Shown here one piece after another: positions 7,742 to 17,275 of a stretch of 24,602 bases of DNA (within the stretch, counting starts at the first letter, position 1; each line of letters starts with the position of its first letter). The DNA is from Symbiodinium natans. Taxonomy: Eukaryota > Sar > Dinophyceae > Suessiales > Symbiodiniaceae. The DNA lies in contig CAJNDS010002745.1 of assembly GCA_905221605.1 (NCBI GenBank), positions 855,001-879,602 on the forward strand, in the 5' to 3' direction. A program made the position numbers and the translations under genes. The notes beneath the pieces are model-generated. The model was not told the origin of the DNA, ran no database searches, and saw only the letters and a list, made by a program, of their open reading frames with translations.

Positions 7742-9376
7742 ATGGGCGGGCAGCGCAGGCAGAAGCTCGAGGAGAGTTGTTCTGCAAACAGGGAGGCGCG
7801 CGCGCCCGCCTGGCGTGCGTCCCGATGGGGTCAGCTGTAGGCTTTCATAGTCGGCGCGCACGGGTTTGTGGCGACAGAGGGAAAGCTTATGCACGCGTGG
7901 GCCGCCGTGTCATCCAAGGCCGGAGCCGCTGATGCTCGTGATCCTTTTGGGGGACCTTTGGGGGGTGTCCGGGGCTATCCCATTTTGCGCAAAAGAAAAG
8001 ATAAACGTGCACTGGCAGCACGGCGGGGTCGGCGGCACTGGCGTCCGGCCTTATTGTGCTTCGCACAAGGCTAGCTAGCTACGCACGGGAGTCGTCCGTC
8101 AAGAACAGGTCCGCTTGCCATGACTAGACTAGAAGGGCCAGGGCGCTGCAGCCGATTTAATGGCTGCTGCCAGGGATGGGGTGGGGGGTGGGGGGGTGGG
8201 AGGGGGACACCTCACTTTCCTCAGGAAAACTTGGAGGTGCTGCTGCAGCCTGGTGCAGTGGTGCGGGAATTAACTTGGGATAAATACCTCCCTTCGGGGG
8301 GCTGGGCCCACTAGGGTGCCTGTGGCGTTTTACGCTCAGCCGGGATGTCACCTTGTCTTGTGGCTTGATTCTTGGGGTGCTATTGGGCCTTTGCTGGACA
8401 CGGCACACACATGCTCTGAGTTTGGGAAGGGGCTCGATGGGGCTCGGCGCGCGTGTGGAGCTGGACTCGGCATGGTTGGACCCGACTGCACCTTCGTATT
8501 TTGTTGCTCGACAGGCTGGCTACTGAGTACCCCTTGGTGCTCCTTTTTGCTTGGTATTACTTCCTATATTCGCTTGGTCCTCTTCTTGCCGGTGTTCTCC
8601 TATGGCTTGCGTTTATTCCTTTGACTGGTGTTTTGCAGCATTGGATGACCAGGTACTTCCAGCGCAAGCCGGGTTCTTTTCTTCCGTCGAGCTTGCGGGC
8701 TGCTGGATGCTTTCTGCCCGTCGCTTCTCTTGGCGGCCTCCGGGCCGGTGGATGGCTCACCTACCAAGGGGCCCAGGTTGACGTCCACATTGTACAGGTT
8801 GCATGGATTTGGTTTTGCGCGGGCTGCTTCAGCGCGCTTTTCTCGAGGACCATGTTGTCCTCGTTACCACCTCAGCAGGCTCCACTGGCATGCAGGGACG
8901 TGATGGTCATTGAGGCTCTTCATCGCTGGCGACACTCTCGTAAGCAGGCTGGCAGACGCGAAGCTCGGCATTAGTTGGCACCTCCGTGGCACAGTCTTTC
9001 TGGCGTTTGGCTTCTTGCGACTCGTTCTTTTCGGCACAATTCCTCATTATTCTGGGCCCCTCTTCTCTCGAGAATGGCGGTTTGGCCTTGCTTGGCTTAC
9101 GCTTGGTACCTGCCTTTCATTCTATCACGCTGCAAGAGTACAGTCTATTTGCTGGGGCGTGTTTCCTTTCCGGGGATGCGCAATTTTTTTATTGTGGCTG
9201 GGGACTTTGCGTCGATGCTGGAGAGCTCTTGGGCTTCTGCTGGGGATGTGCCTTTTCCGGAGCTTGTTATTGGCTGGCGTATAGCTGGTGCTGTTTTCGA
9301 GATATCCGCTTCTAGCGGACAGCCGGTGGTCTTTTGGCTGGGGCCGCTGCCACAGCCTCCGGAAGCTTGGGGTTGA
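7742..9376 (+). pseudogene. unidentified block with few stops in one forward frame, possible decayed element
   Basis: From the ATG at 7742 to the stop at 9374-9376 one frame spans 545 codons with only about seven stops, including TAG at 7838-7840, 8072-8074, 8312-8314 and 8972-8974. Recognisable stretches are MGGQRRQKLEESCSANREAR, then after a stop AAVSSKAGAADARDPFGGPL and YPILRKRKDKRALAARRGRR (basic), and from 8453 a hydrophobic portion (YPLVLLFAWYYFLYSLGPLL, AGVLLWLAFIPLTGVLQHW) with membrane-like segments. The last stop at 8972 splits two long open pieces of 173 and 133 codons in the same frame. The block has no telomere-like repeats. I recognise no protein family. T-rich, A-poor composition also opens other forward frames, so part or all of this may be a compositional effect. 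Confidence 0.3.
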
Positions 9377-9838
9377 TAGTCCCAGCAGCTGGTGGCTCGT
9401 GCGAATGCAATTTGCATTCTTTGCCTGTCAGGTGTCTTAACTACCCATTGCGGAGCAGGTTGACATCTCTTCCATACACATATACATATACTCGCGGGGG
9501 CAGGGGGGCTGGTTCGGGTTTGAAGGTAAGGGGAGAGAAGAGGGTAGGGCTTGACATTTGGGCAGGCAATCACCGGAGTGGGTAGGGGCAGGAGGGGGGC
9601 AAAGCGCTGGGTCCGGGAAGGAGTGGTAAAGGGTTGGGCGTAGGGCCTGCGCTGGAGCCTCTAAATACCTCATGTCCAGGTTGGGGGTACAGCTTAAGGG
9701 TGAGGGGACAGGAGAGGGAAGGGGGGAAACCAGTACATGCGTGGTGGTGAGAGAGGGCTTGAAGTTGGAGCCCTACAAAAGCGGTGCAGGGGTGGGAGGA
9801 GCGGGGGGAGCGGGGTTGGTGGGGGGAGGGGCGGAGAA

Positions 9839-9868
9839 GGCGGCAGGGGTCTGGGTATGCACTGGAGC
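9839..9868. repeat. 30-base direct repeat, copy 1
   Basis: The 30 bases starting GGCGGCAGGGGTCTGGGTAT recur exactly at 9992-10021, an offset of 153 bases. The bases just outside diverge. Confidence 0.93.
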
Positions 9869-9991
9869 AGAGAAACACCTCAAGAAAGGGTACAGGCTGG
9901 GTGAAAGGAGCGGAGTAGGCGGAGAGTGCGGTGAGCTCTTAAAACGGAGGTGAGAGCAGGTGAGGGCGGTTACAGCAGTGAGGGTGGTGAG

Positions 9992-10021
9992 GGCGGCAGG
10001 GGTCTGGGTATGCACTGGAGC
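9992..10021. repeat. 30-base direct repeat, copy 2
   Basis: Exact copy of 9839-9868. Identity across 30 bases in otherwise degenerate surroundings implies recent duplication or gene conversion. Confidence 0.93.
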
Positions 10022-10129
10022 CCTGAAAACATTGCATAGATGAAGCACTAACAGCATGGGAAGGAGAGATGGGGTGGGGGAAGTTGGGGTAGAGAGCGGG
10101 TAAGCGCAGCGAGCAGAGCGATGATCCGA

Positions 10130-10350
10130 AAAGGGTCTTCCGCCCCGAAATTCGGCGGATAAGGGAAAATTTGGGATCTAATTTAGGGATCCCTTCGGAC
10201 CTACTTTCGGGGTCGGAATAATTTCGAATGATATCCCCTTAGGGTCCCTCTATACTTATGCTACAATAACCCCTCCTTTTTCGGTAGGAGCAAGAATATT
10301 TATGCTATAAGACCCCCCAAAAAACCCTATTCTAGTTTTTAAGTTACTAA
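10130..10350. other. AT-richer segment with short internal repeats
   Basis: An AT-richer island between two G-rich zones. ATACTTATGCTACAATAACC and ATATTTATGCTATAAGACCC are imperfect direct repeats about 50 bases apart. AGGGATCCCT (10174-10183) is palindromic. Words such as GACCCCC and CCTATTTT recall foldback family 2. It may be a decayed small transposon. No gene. Confidence 0.4.
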
Positions 10351-10737
10351 TTATATTCCCTTGGGTTGAGGGTGGAGGGTCCAGGGTTGCAGGGGCGCCC
10401 CCTATTAAACCCCAAAGTCCAAGAACATACCGAATCCTTTCAAAAGAGGGGCTCCTGTTTTTCTGTTTCCGGGAGAAACCTGTACTGTGTAAGACATCGG
10501 GAGTCCACCTTCGTTTAATTTGCCCGGTTCTCTTGAGAAGTCTTCCCAGGGTTAGAGGGTTCTCTCCCGTTTCGGCTTAGAAGGTTGGGGTTATGGTGGG
10601 GGGCCTAGGGGACAGCGTGAGGGAGTCCCATTGACTCGGCTTCGCCTTGCATCAGGGCATGTTGGGACATTCTTCCCGGAAACCCGGGCTCCCGAACTCA
10701 AGCTTGACCTGCAAACGTGCCATGCAAATCCTTGATC
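10351..10737. other. unassigned spacer
   Basis: Mixed-composition DNA with no open frame of note, no repeat array and no RNA gene that I recognise. Confidence 0.4.
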
Positions 10738-10959
10738 CGAAACCCTAAACCCTAAACTCTAAACCCAAAACACTGGGACTTCTCAGCGCCTGCACAGAGC
10801 CTGTTTCCCAAAAGCCCTCAATCATGAACCTGCCGCTCCCTGTGTCCTGAGCGTGTGCTTGGCTGCATCTCGTACAGATCTCAAACTCTCTATAGCCTTA
10901 GACACGATGCCCGAACCTGAAGGCCCTGAACCTCAACCTCCCTGAACCTAGGATTCCCT

Positions 10960-11043
10960 AAACCCTAAACCCTAAACCCTAAACCTTAAACCCTAAACCC
11001 TAAACCCTAAACCCTAAACCCAAACCCAAACCCTAGACCCTGA
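10960..11043 (-). repeat. CCCTAAA telomere-like array
   Basis: About eleven C-strand units with one TTAAACC slip and two CCCAAA units near the right end. A smaller patch lies at 10738-10770. It directly precedes the candidate exon at 11054. Confidence 0.95.
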
Positions 11044-11053
11044 ACACCAGCAG

Positions 11054-11155
11054 AAGTGGGTGGCGCCAGGCACAAACGTTTCCGAAGGCCTCCGTTCACT
11101 GCGCGAGCTCTCCGGAGATGTGGCGACGTTGCACACCACCGCACCTGAGAAGCAG
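11054..11155 (+). other. candidate coding exon
   Basis: Begins after ACACCAGCAG and ends at a strong donor match, CAG/GTAAG, at 11153-11160. Exactly 34 codons, reading KWVAPGTNVSEGLRSLRELS and GDVATLHTTAPEKQ, complete at both ends. The composition is protein-like. No family recognised. The telomere-like array at 10960-11043 would lie in the preceding intron. Confidence 0.27.
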
Positions 11156-11278
11156 GTAAGAAGCAGGTTTGGCGAACTGAGGGGCTCGAGTCCTGCTGCT
11201 TTGGGCGCCAGGGGACATCTGAACGTCTCCTTGAAACTGCAGTGCGCTTAGGAGCTATGCCGGTTTTATGCTTACATA

Positions 11279-11330
11279 TGGAGAGAGAGAGAGATATATA
11301 TATATATATACATGCATGCATATACATACC
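11279..11330. repeat. GA/TA microsatellite
   Basis: About seven GA units followed by about nine TA units and then CATGCATGCATATACATAC. Confidence 0.92.
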
Positions 11331-11385
11331 TAAGGGAGTATGAATACATTGGCTGTTGAGGTCCTAGGGGGAGCCTAAACCTACA

Positions 11386-11700
11386 ATGATTGTTAAACTT
11401 CAAGACCTAGAGCCTAGGGAAAGCCTACACTTTACACCAGTTGGAGACACACGAGGAGGGCGAGAGGCAGAACTGGTCGACTTGGGTCGTGCCATCTTGA
11501 TGGAAGCCACGGTATCTGATGATAGACCCGGTGCGGGGTGGTCCAAAGCTGCAACTCCCCCCCCCCCCCCGACCCAGGCTAGACTGCTACGGGACAAGTC
11601 TCGGATTTTTGTTTCGGGTTTGGGTGCCCAAGTGCTTCAAACCATGGTCCAAAGGCCAGAGCCTGCATGCACACTGTACAGCCACCAGACCAGTGGTTGA
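11386..11700 (+). other. open frame of 104 codons, possible exon-containing segment
   Basis: Opens at an ATG with DLEPRESLHFTPVGDTRGGR and EAELVDLGRAILMEAT, then passes through a proline run encoded by a C-rich tract at 11559-11570. The first part looks protein-like. An internal ACACCAG / ACG-GTATCT pair of splice-like borders (about 11442 and 11511) could delimit a smaller exon. No domain recognised. Confidence 0.22.
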
Positions 11701-12264
11701 ACCCCTCTAGCCCTTGCACTCTCCACAGCAACTTCCAAGCCAAAAAAGTCCCCACATTCAGGTGATGGCTGTCTCAAGCCGAAAGATGTCCCGTGCGGAG
11801 GCAGCTTGTTTGCATAGTGGGACGTGTCAGGGCAAATGGAAACATTCGAAGATGGAGTGTACGGGCCACATGGTTGGGCGGTTGAAATTCGAAGTTGCGG
11901 AAAGCGTGGGCTTGTGTTGCGCATACAGGCGTGTTCAATAGAACGTTACAAGGACATACAAGGACGTACAGTATAATTACAGAGTAGATGTGTGGCGAAG
12001 CGGTTTCGAGTCGGAGTTGCGTGCTTGCAGGGCCCTAGAAGTCCTCAAAGACGCCACCGGTTGAGGCTTAGGCTTTAGGGTTTGCGCTGAAGGGGAACAC
12101 AGAGAACCCCACGCGATAGCTGGAGAGTTGAGGCCAGCGTCCGCATCGCTGGGGGCTAGCGGCTAGCATGTCTTCACCTGCAGTGTGTGAAGAGAGTCAA
12201 CAAACCTCGCGCAAGTTCACGCGCCTACTGGCCAGCTACTTTCTTGCCCTGGTGCTTGCTTGCA

Positions 12265-12345
12265 GTATGCCTGGCCCACTGAGGAAGTTCAGCAGCAGTC
12301 GCTGCAGATGGCGTCCTACATGAACGCGTGGCTCGAGGCCGATCT
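12265..12345 (+). other. candidate coding exon
   Basis: Follows a pyrimidine-rich stretch ending CTTGCTTGCAG. The open reading is YAWPTEEVQQQSLQMASYMN, then AWLEADLHSHPSIRNFL and a stop near 12396. The acceptor is convincing but no clear GT donor is present before the stop, so the 3' limit is uncertain. No family recognised. Confidence 0.25.
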
Positions 12346-12677
12346 ACATTCTCATCCCTCAATCCGAAACTTCCTGAAGCCCCCTAGACAAGCTTAATAT
12401 CGGAGCCTTAATTTCAAAGGGCTTTTGGGAATTCCATAAGTAACTATTTCGACCCCTATATGAGGTCCGAAGGTCCAATGCCCCCCTTCCTCCCAGCCAG
12501 GCTTCAGGAGTCTAAGGGAAATTCAGAGGCCACGGAACCACCTTCATTCCAAGCAGCCCATGAAGACTTACTCGGGATGTTGGTCTGCTGGCACACAGTA
12601 TAACAGGTGCTCTTTCTTTGATTCTGAATTTGGAGTACCCAAAGATAAGGGACCGTCGTGTAGAACAACCCCAATCA

Positions 12678-12772
12678 TGTCGACCCGGCTATCTGCAAAG
12701 GAAGCTAAGAGAGTCTTGAAGCAATTCGAAGAGACACGCCGTGCAAGTCTGTTGCAACACTATGTGGGCTGA
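12678..12772 (+). other. candidate coding segment, helical
   Basis: From an ATG at 12678 the frame reads MSTRLSAKEAKRVLKQFEET and RRASLLQHYVG, then a stop at 12770-12772. It is highly charged and helical. It may be the end of a longer frame open from 12560, an exon ending at TAT/GTGGGC, or a tiny frame. No recognised domain. Confidence 0.22.
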
Positions 12773-12779
12773 TCTGGCT

Positions 12780-13625
12780 TATGGGGCCTTTTCTTAAACA
12801 AAAAGAAGCACGCTGTAGAGGCCCCTAGAAGGTTTCTAGAAGCCTCCTAGAAGCCCTCTTATCCCCTCAAGACCCCAAGCCTGCGAAGCTTTTATTGGCA
12901 AGGGCCGGACCCACCTACTGGGTGTGTACCAGCACAACTCGGACCAAACGAAGCGCCTCGGCACGGGCGAAGTTGCTTCCGGTGTAGAGAGTCTTCTTCC
13001 TAATACCATTCTCCCAAACTCACTTAGACTCTTGGCTGCTTTGCTGGTATTCAGGGGTTGACAGGAGCTATACCCTAAACCCTCACGTCCACAAAGTTGG
13101 TTGCTTCCTTGCTCGGATGGGCTAAGGCGAGTGCAGCGCTGGTTCCGCGACCAGCTAAACAGCAAGCGGCTGGGCGCCGAAATTTGATTAGGACTAGGCA
13201 CCCACACACGCAGAAGTAGAGGGGTTGAGGGTGCCCGAAACACTTCATATACCTTACTCCGTCGTTTCAACCAGCTTCAACCTCTTCAGACCCCAAAAAA
13301 CCCCCAAGATTCGAAGCCCTGCAACTGGGGGATGCCCAGCAGCTCGGGGGCATCTTGGGTGCAGGGCTTATCTAGGAGAAAATTGGGAGAGTCCCACTGC
13401 CCTTGTCCCCTAAACCTGTAAACCCTACAAGCCCGATAAGCCGCCTTTGAAGCCCCTTAAACTCTAAACCCCCCCGCCTCTTGTCTCCCGAACGGGCTCT
13501 GGCATGCTGTCATGACAACATGCGGCAAAGCCACCCTGTCCATAATTACATTTTCTGACGCTGAAAACGTTCGGGGGCCTGCGTCCGTCCCCGCATGAAA
13601 CCGAGCTCAACCTAAGCATGACAGC
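12780..13625. other. unassigned spacer
   Basis: Contains repeated CTAGAAG words at 12826-12856 and small telomere-like scraps near 13072 and 13395-13470. A minus frame of 144 codons is open at 12836-13270 without recognisable domains. No gene call. Confidence 0.35.
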
Positions 13626-13850
13626 GAGCATCATCTGAGCCCTTGTGCGGAAGCAAACCCCCGAACGCGAGCATCATGAGCATCAGCTGGGAGGCTCTGA
13701 GCCTTTGGTCCGGAAGCGAACCCCGAACGCGAGCATCATGAGCATCAGCTGGAAGGCTTTGAGAGACCGTGTGTTGAAAGCGGATTTAGGGCTTAGGGTT
13801 TAGGATTTAGGGTTTAGGGTTTAGAGCATCATGAGCATCAGCTGGAAGGA
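13626..13850. repeat. 62-base tandem repeat interrupted by telomere-like patch
   Basis: Unit starting GAACGCGAGCATCATGAGCA: a full copy at 13663-13724 and a second, diverging at its 3' end, at 13725-13784. An earlier partial copy (13626-13662) lacks about 24 internal bases. A fourth partial copy (GAGCATCATGAGCATCAGCT, 13824-13850) lies beyond the TTTAGGG patch at 13784-13825. Confidence 0.88.
13784..13825 (+). repeat. TTTAGGG patch inside a tandem repeat
   Basis: About six G-strand units with GCTTAGGG and ATTTAGGG variants. It sits exactly between copies of the 62-base tandem repeat. Confidence 0.92.
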
Positions 13851-14262
13851 TCTGCTCAAACACTTGGTGGGATTGTTCATGAAAATTGGGGTGTCCTGTC
13901 GGCAAGTCCCTCGGCGCAGCAAGGATGTCGTTGATGTCGGAGGTCCAGGACCTGCGCATCTCCCAGGCCTGGGATTAGGGGACTTTATAGGCTTTGACAA
14001 GGGCCCTCATGACTGCATCCCTCTTGGTTGGAACTCCTAAAACCTCAAACGTTCTGAGACAAGTAACCCAAAAGCCATAAACCCTAAACCCTAAACACCC
14101 TTAACTCTGAGCCCTGAATCCGAAACCATCTTCGGCTGCAAACCGGAAATCGGGCCTCGGCTTTCGGGCAAGGCCCGCGTAGAGCGAACATGTCACAGCA
14201 CGCGGCAGGGGCAAGCGCAAGAATACGTCGTAGAAACCAGAACCGATACATAGACACATATG

Positions 14263-14425
14263 TATTGCACACACACACACACAGGTGTGTATATACATAT
14301 ATAGTTACATATTATATGCATGCTTGTACTGACGTCTGTTTATATGTGTCTCCATGGTTAAGTTTGATTTTATATATTTATATATTGTATATAGCTTTAC
14401 ATGCTGTTACATGTGTATATATATG
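14263..14425. repeat. CA/TA microsatellite region
   Basis: CACACACACACACA at 14269-14282, then TATATACATATATAG and several further TATATA stretches to 14425. A short CCCTAAA patch lies at 14077-14098. Confidence 0.88.
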
Positions 14426-14449
14426 AAGTATTATGAAGTACTGATCCAG

Positions 14450-14560
14450 GCCATGCTGTCACTTGACTCGATCTGGTGGGAGATCCGGAAGAAGCTCGAT
14501 GCGCCACTCGACCACACTGGAGTCCAGATTTACCGTGTCGCATCAAGATTTTCAGGGCCA
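14450..14560 (+). other. candidate coding exon
   Basis: After CTGATCCAG/G the frame reads AMLSLDSIWWEIRKKLDAPL and DHTGVQIYRVASRFSG. Tryptophan-containing, mixed composition quite unlike the preceding microsatellite. No clear GT donor; the frame stays open to 14620. Dinoflagellate introns may use GC or GA donors, so the right limit is not determined. No family recognised. Confidence 0.27.
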
Positions 14561-14629
14561 GTATCACTGTTATGCTTATTATTGCCTACTATTGACTGTA
14601 TGTACTGTCACTCTTGTTGACTAATCAGA

Positions 14630-15590
14630 TCTTTGTTGTAGAGGTGTCACGCGAGTAGCATTGACATAACCATGCTTCACAAATCAGAGTTCCTATTTAG
14701 ACGCATGAGAGCGTTATGAATGGGAGAGCGATGTTACCAGTTCACCCTTTCAGAGTCATGCCATGAAACTCCTTATTATGGCGACCGCTCAAAGAAAGCT
14801 CACGCTTCCTTTTTCATTGCGATTTTATGAGAAGTCTCAAGGGCAACGGCTTTGCGTTACAAGGCGCACCGCACGATATCGGAGCCAAGTGAGGCTTTCA
14901 CGTCGACACGGAAGGCCCATGACCTCCAAGCTCTTAACCCTCCTGTCAACCCACGCCTTCATGTCCTGTCATGCACCGGAAGTCATGTTACCCACGGGAA
15001 CAGGACATTTGCCAAAGAGCCAAACACGACTGGGATATTGTAACGGCTTTTTTCCTGGAGCTCCACATGAAACCGCATGATGAGAGCTCCCCGTTTTGAC
15101 ATAATATCCCTTGGTCTTAGGTGTGCAGCAATATGCAGCTTCACGACTTTGTTTTGAGGAGCCGAGTTTTGGGATGCAAAAGCGGCAGGGCGAAAGGATG
15201 CGGATGGTTCTCGGTCACCAGGTGGCTGGTGGCACCCAGGAGGGTGCGCCCTCTGTCTTGCTCGAGCACACACACCCACAGTCCTCTCTTGTGTTACACC
15301 TGCGTTTTTGTCGCCCTAAACATGCCCAAACAGGTCCCAAACCCTCGCTCTGAAAGGGTTCGGCCTGGTCTGAATCTGGTCTGAGAGCTTTCCTCACGTC
15401 TTTGGCGCTTCCCGCACTTTGCGATGCACTTTCGGAACAGGGGCAGGAGGGGGGTCCGAATCATTAGAATCACATCAAAACAACCAGTTGGCAAAATGGT
15501 CGGAGCTCATTGTCATGGATTTAATTTTAGTTTTCAGAGTATGAGGGACCTTGTGTTGACCCATTTTCCGACGCTGAAGCTTCCCAGCCC
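14630..15590. other. unassigned region with overlapping open frames
   Basis: Forward frames at 14763-15080 (105 codons, ATG start), 15111-15353 and 15121-15384 overlap one another and minus frames at 14983-15279. One segment after CTTAG at about 15120 reads VQQYAASRLCFEEPSFGMQK and could be an exon. Nothing is recognised. Confidence 0.25.
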
Positions 15591-15601
15591 TCTCGGTTCA
15601 G

Positions 15602-15698
15602 GTACTTGGATGCGGCTGAGCAGCACCTGCAGGCGCATTCTTCTGGCCCGCAGGGGTTTTTGCTCAGGATTCAGTACGGGGTACAATCTCCAGGCAGG
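15602..15698 (+). other. candidate coding exon
   Basis: A pyrimidine-rich stretch ending CTCTCGGTTCAG is followed by G, the AG/G form reported for Symbiodinium acceptors. After that one base, 32 codons read YLDAAEQHLQAHSSGPQGFL and LRIQYGVQSPGR, ending at AGG/GTAGAG. Good border motifs and protein-like composition. No domain recognised. Confidence 0.3.
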
Positions 15699-15811
15699 GT
15701 AGAGCGCTCTGCGTCCTCGCGGCATAGGAAGAATGCCATACCTTGCAAACTCCTGAAGCTCTCATTCTTCAGCCTTCAAGATTTACGAACGAATGGGAGA
15801 AGAGACTTGAA

Positions 15812-15870
15812 GCCCTAAACCCTAAACCCTAAACCCTAAACCCTAACCCTAAACCCTAAACCCTAAACCC
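15812..15870 (-). repeat. CCCTAAA telomere-like array
   Basis: Eight C-strand units with a single six-base CCCTAA unit in the middle. Followed about 75 bases later by the G-strand array at 15945-15999. Confidence 0.95.
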
Positions 15871-15944
15871 AGGAATCTCAGGCAACTCTGAACACCACCA
15901 ACCCAAAGCTCCAGAAGCGCTGAGCCATGAGCAGCCGTCTTTTC

Positions 15945-15999
15945 GGTTTAGGGTTTAGGGGTTTAGGGGTTTAGGGTTTAGGGTTTAGGGTTTAGGGTA
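15945..15999 (+). repeat. TTTAGGG telomere-like array
   Basis: Seven G-strand units, two of them lengthened to GTTTAGGGG. Opposite orientation to 15812-15870. Confidence 0.95.
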
Positions 16000-16181
16000 G
16001 TTCATATTTCCAGGGACTGTAAGGGGTCGATATCCATCCTGCCCCAAGCAGATTCCCACAAGAGCTCCACATTTCACAAGAACCCCGAAACACTGCCCTG
16101 GACATGGAGCTCGTCTAACGAAACGGGAGTCTGCGTAGCTGGGCATCTTGTCAGCTCGCGTCGAGGCCGTCGCTTCTCCAG

Positions 16182-16223
16182 GCCCACCTACATGAAGAAA
16201 ACCATCGATATGTCCTGAAGTTA
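16182..16223 (+). other. candidate short exon
   Basis: CGTCGCTTCTCCAG/G precedes AHLHEENHRYVLK, ending near a weak GTTATG border before a CATATA-type microsatellite. Short, so likely by chance. Confidence 0.13.
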
Positions 16224-16237
16224 TGCATGTGTCTCTC

Positions 16238-16362
16238 GCTTCATACACGTATACATAAGCATATACATGCATGCACGTACGCGAAAAACACATACGCACA
16301 AACATATATAACATATTATTTATGTATACATATGTGTGTGTGTGCACATGATATACAATAAT
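16238..16362. repeat. TA/CA/TG microsatellite region
   Basis: Alternating purine-pyrimidine DNA with TATACATA, CATGCATGCACGTACGCG and TGTGTGTGTG stretches. It forms the left flank of the TCTGACTG-rich segment. Confidence 0.85.
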
Positions 16363-16399
16363 ATATTTGATAGCGCGCCGGGGAATGTTTCCCGCGCAG

Positions 16400-16695
16400 C
16401 GCAGACACTCCGACGCTCAGACCTTCCGACACTCCGATGTGAACGTGCCGGTCTGCGAGTCTGCGATTGTTCTGTGTATTCTGGACCTGCAGAGTCTGAC
16501 TGCCTAACTGTCTGACTGACTGACTGGTCTCTTTCTTCTTTACGTTTCCAGTTGTCGGACTGACTGGATGATAAGACTCTGAGACACTTGGAGTACACAG
16601 ACAGTCCGACAGTCAGACATTGGAGCATCTGACAGCCTGGGCGTTTGAACGTCTGAAGTCTGATCGTCTGACTGCCTGACTGTCTGTTTTTCAGT
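16400..16695. repeat. quasi-periodic CTGACTG/CAGTCAG-rich segment
   Basis: Variants of the word CTGACTG (CTGACTGCCTGACTGTCTG, GACTGACTGACTGG and CCGACAGTCAGAC) recur throughout. On the minus strand this yields SQTVRQSD-type repetitive peptides. Best read as a degraded short tandem repeat. AT-rich microsatellites flank it on both sides. Confidence 0.75.
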
Positions 16696-16721
16696 TTGCG
16701 CCCCATCTGCAAGTTCCCTCT

Positions 16722-16792
16722 CCATATGTATATATACATATACACAACATATACATGTATATATATATATACATATATATATATATGTGTAC
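16722..16792. repeat. TA-rich microsatellite
   Basis: Repeated ATATATACATATA words over about 70 bases, the right flank of the CTGACTG-rich segment. Confidence 0.9.
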
Positions 16793-16943
16793 TTTCATGC
16801 ATACTATGCAGGAAGGCTGCAAGCAACCTTCTAAGCTGCCCGTGCTCTGACTTGAAAGGCCACAGAAAAGGCCTCCACGGCACTCCGCGGCCGCTTGGGC
16901 GTCCGGAGATCTTGGGTCTAGCCCCATAAGACCCTGAAGATGA

Positions 16944-17055
16944 TGGTTTAGGGTTTCGGGTTTAGGGTTTAGGGTTTAGGGTCTAGGGTTTAGGGTTCAG
17001 GGTTTAGGGTTTAGGGTTTAGGGTTTAGGGGGTTTAGGGGGTTTAGGGTTTAGGA
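16944..17055 (+). repeat. TTTAGGG telomere-like array
   Basis: About fifteen G-strand units, mostly perfect, with TTTCGGG, TCTAGGG, TTCAGGG and GTTTAGGGG variants. First of three large arrays in alternating orientation. Confidence 0.96.
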
Positions 17056-17101
17056 CTAAGTGCTTCAATGCTGTCGGATCTCGAAGAGTGTTGGAGGCCA
17101 C

Positions 17102-17195
17102 CCCTAAACCCTAAACCCTAAACCCTAAACCCTAAACCCTAAACCCTAAACCCTAAACCCTAAACCCTAAACCCTAAACCCTAAACCCTAAACCC
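17102..17195 (-). repeat. perfect CCCTAAA array, 13 units
   Basis: Thirteen consecutive perfect CCCTAAA units plus CCC, the longest uninterrupted telomere-like run in the window. The lack of mutation suggests recent origin or ongoing correction. Confidence 0.97.
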
Positions 17196-17275
17196 GAAAA
17201 GAAAAGGCAGATTGTCTTGAGGCTACACCGGCCGGTGCCAAACCAGCTTCGTGCAGCTCAAGGACCTTTTGAGTC

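Larger units (their letters stand above)
9480..10100. repeat. purine-rich region with degenerate long repeats
   Basis: The + strand is dominated by G and A. A related word, roughly GGTATGCACTGGAGCC followed by AAAACACCTCA, recurs in degenerate form near 9655, 9768, 9866 and 10019, suggesting an eroded tandem array of about 100-150 bases per unit. Frames open here on both strands are low-complexity. Confidence 0.6.

Noticed and set aside
9145-9573. 142-codon minus frame.
   Set aside because: It overlaps the rear of the forward open block and continues into low-complexity sequence, with no recognisable domain; more likely a shadow frame.
13626-13850. CRISPR-like repeat-spacer array.
   Set aside because: Few copies, tandem without unique spacers of constant size, in a eukaryotic sequence.
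16320-16883. 187-codon minus frame.
   Set aside because: Built from microsatellite (IYIYVYIYIH) and CTGACTG-repeat (SVSQTVRQSD) translations; no evidence of a protein.
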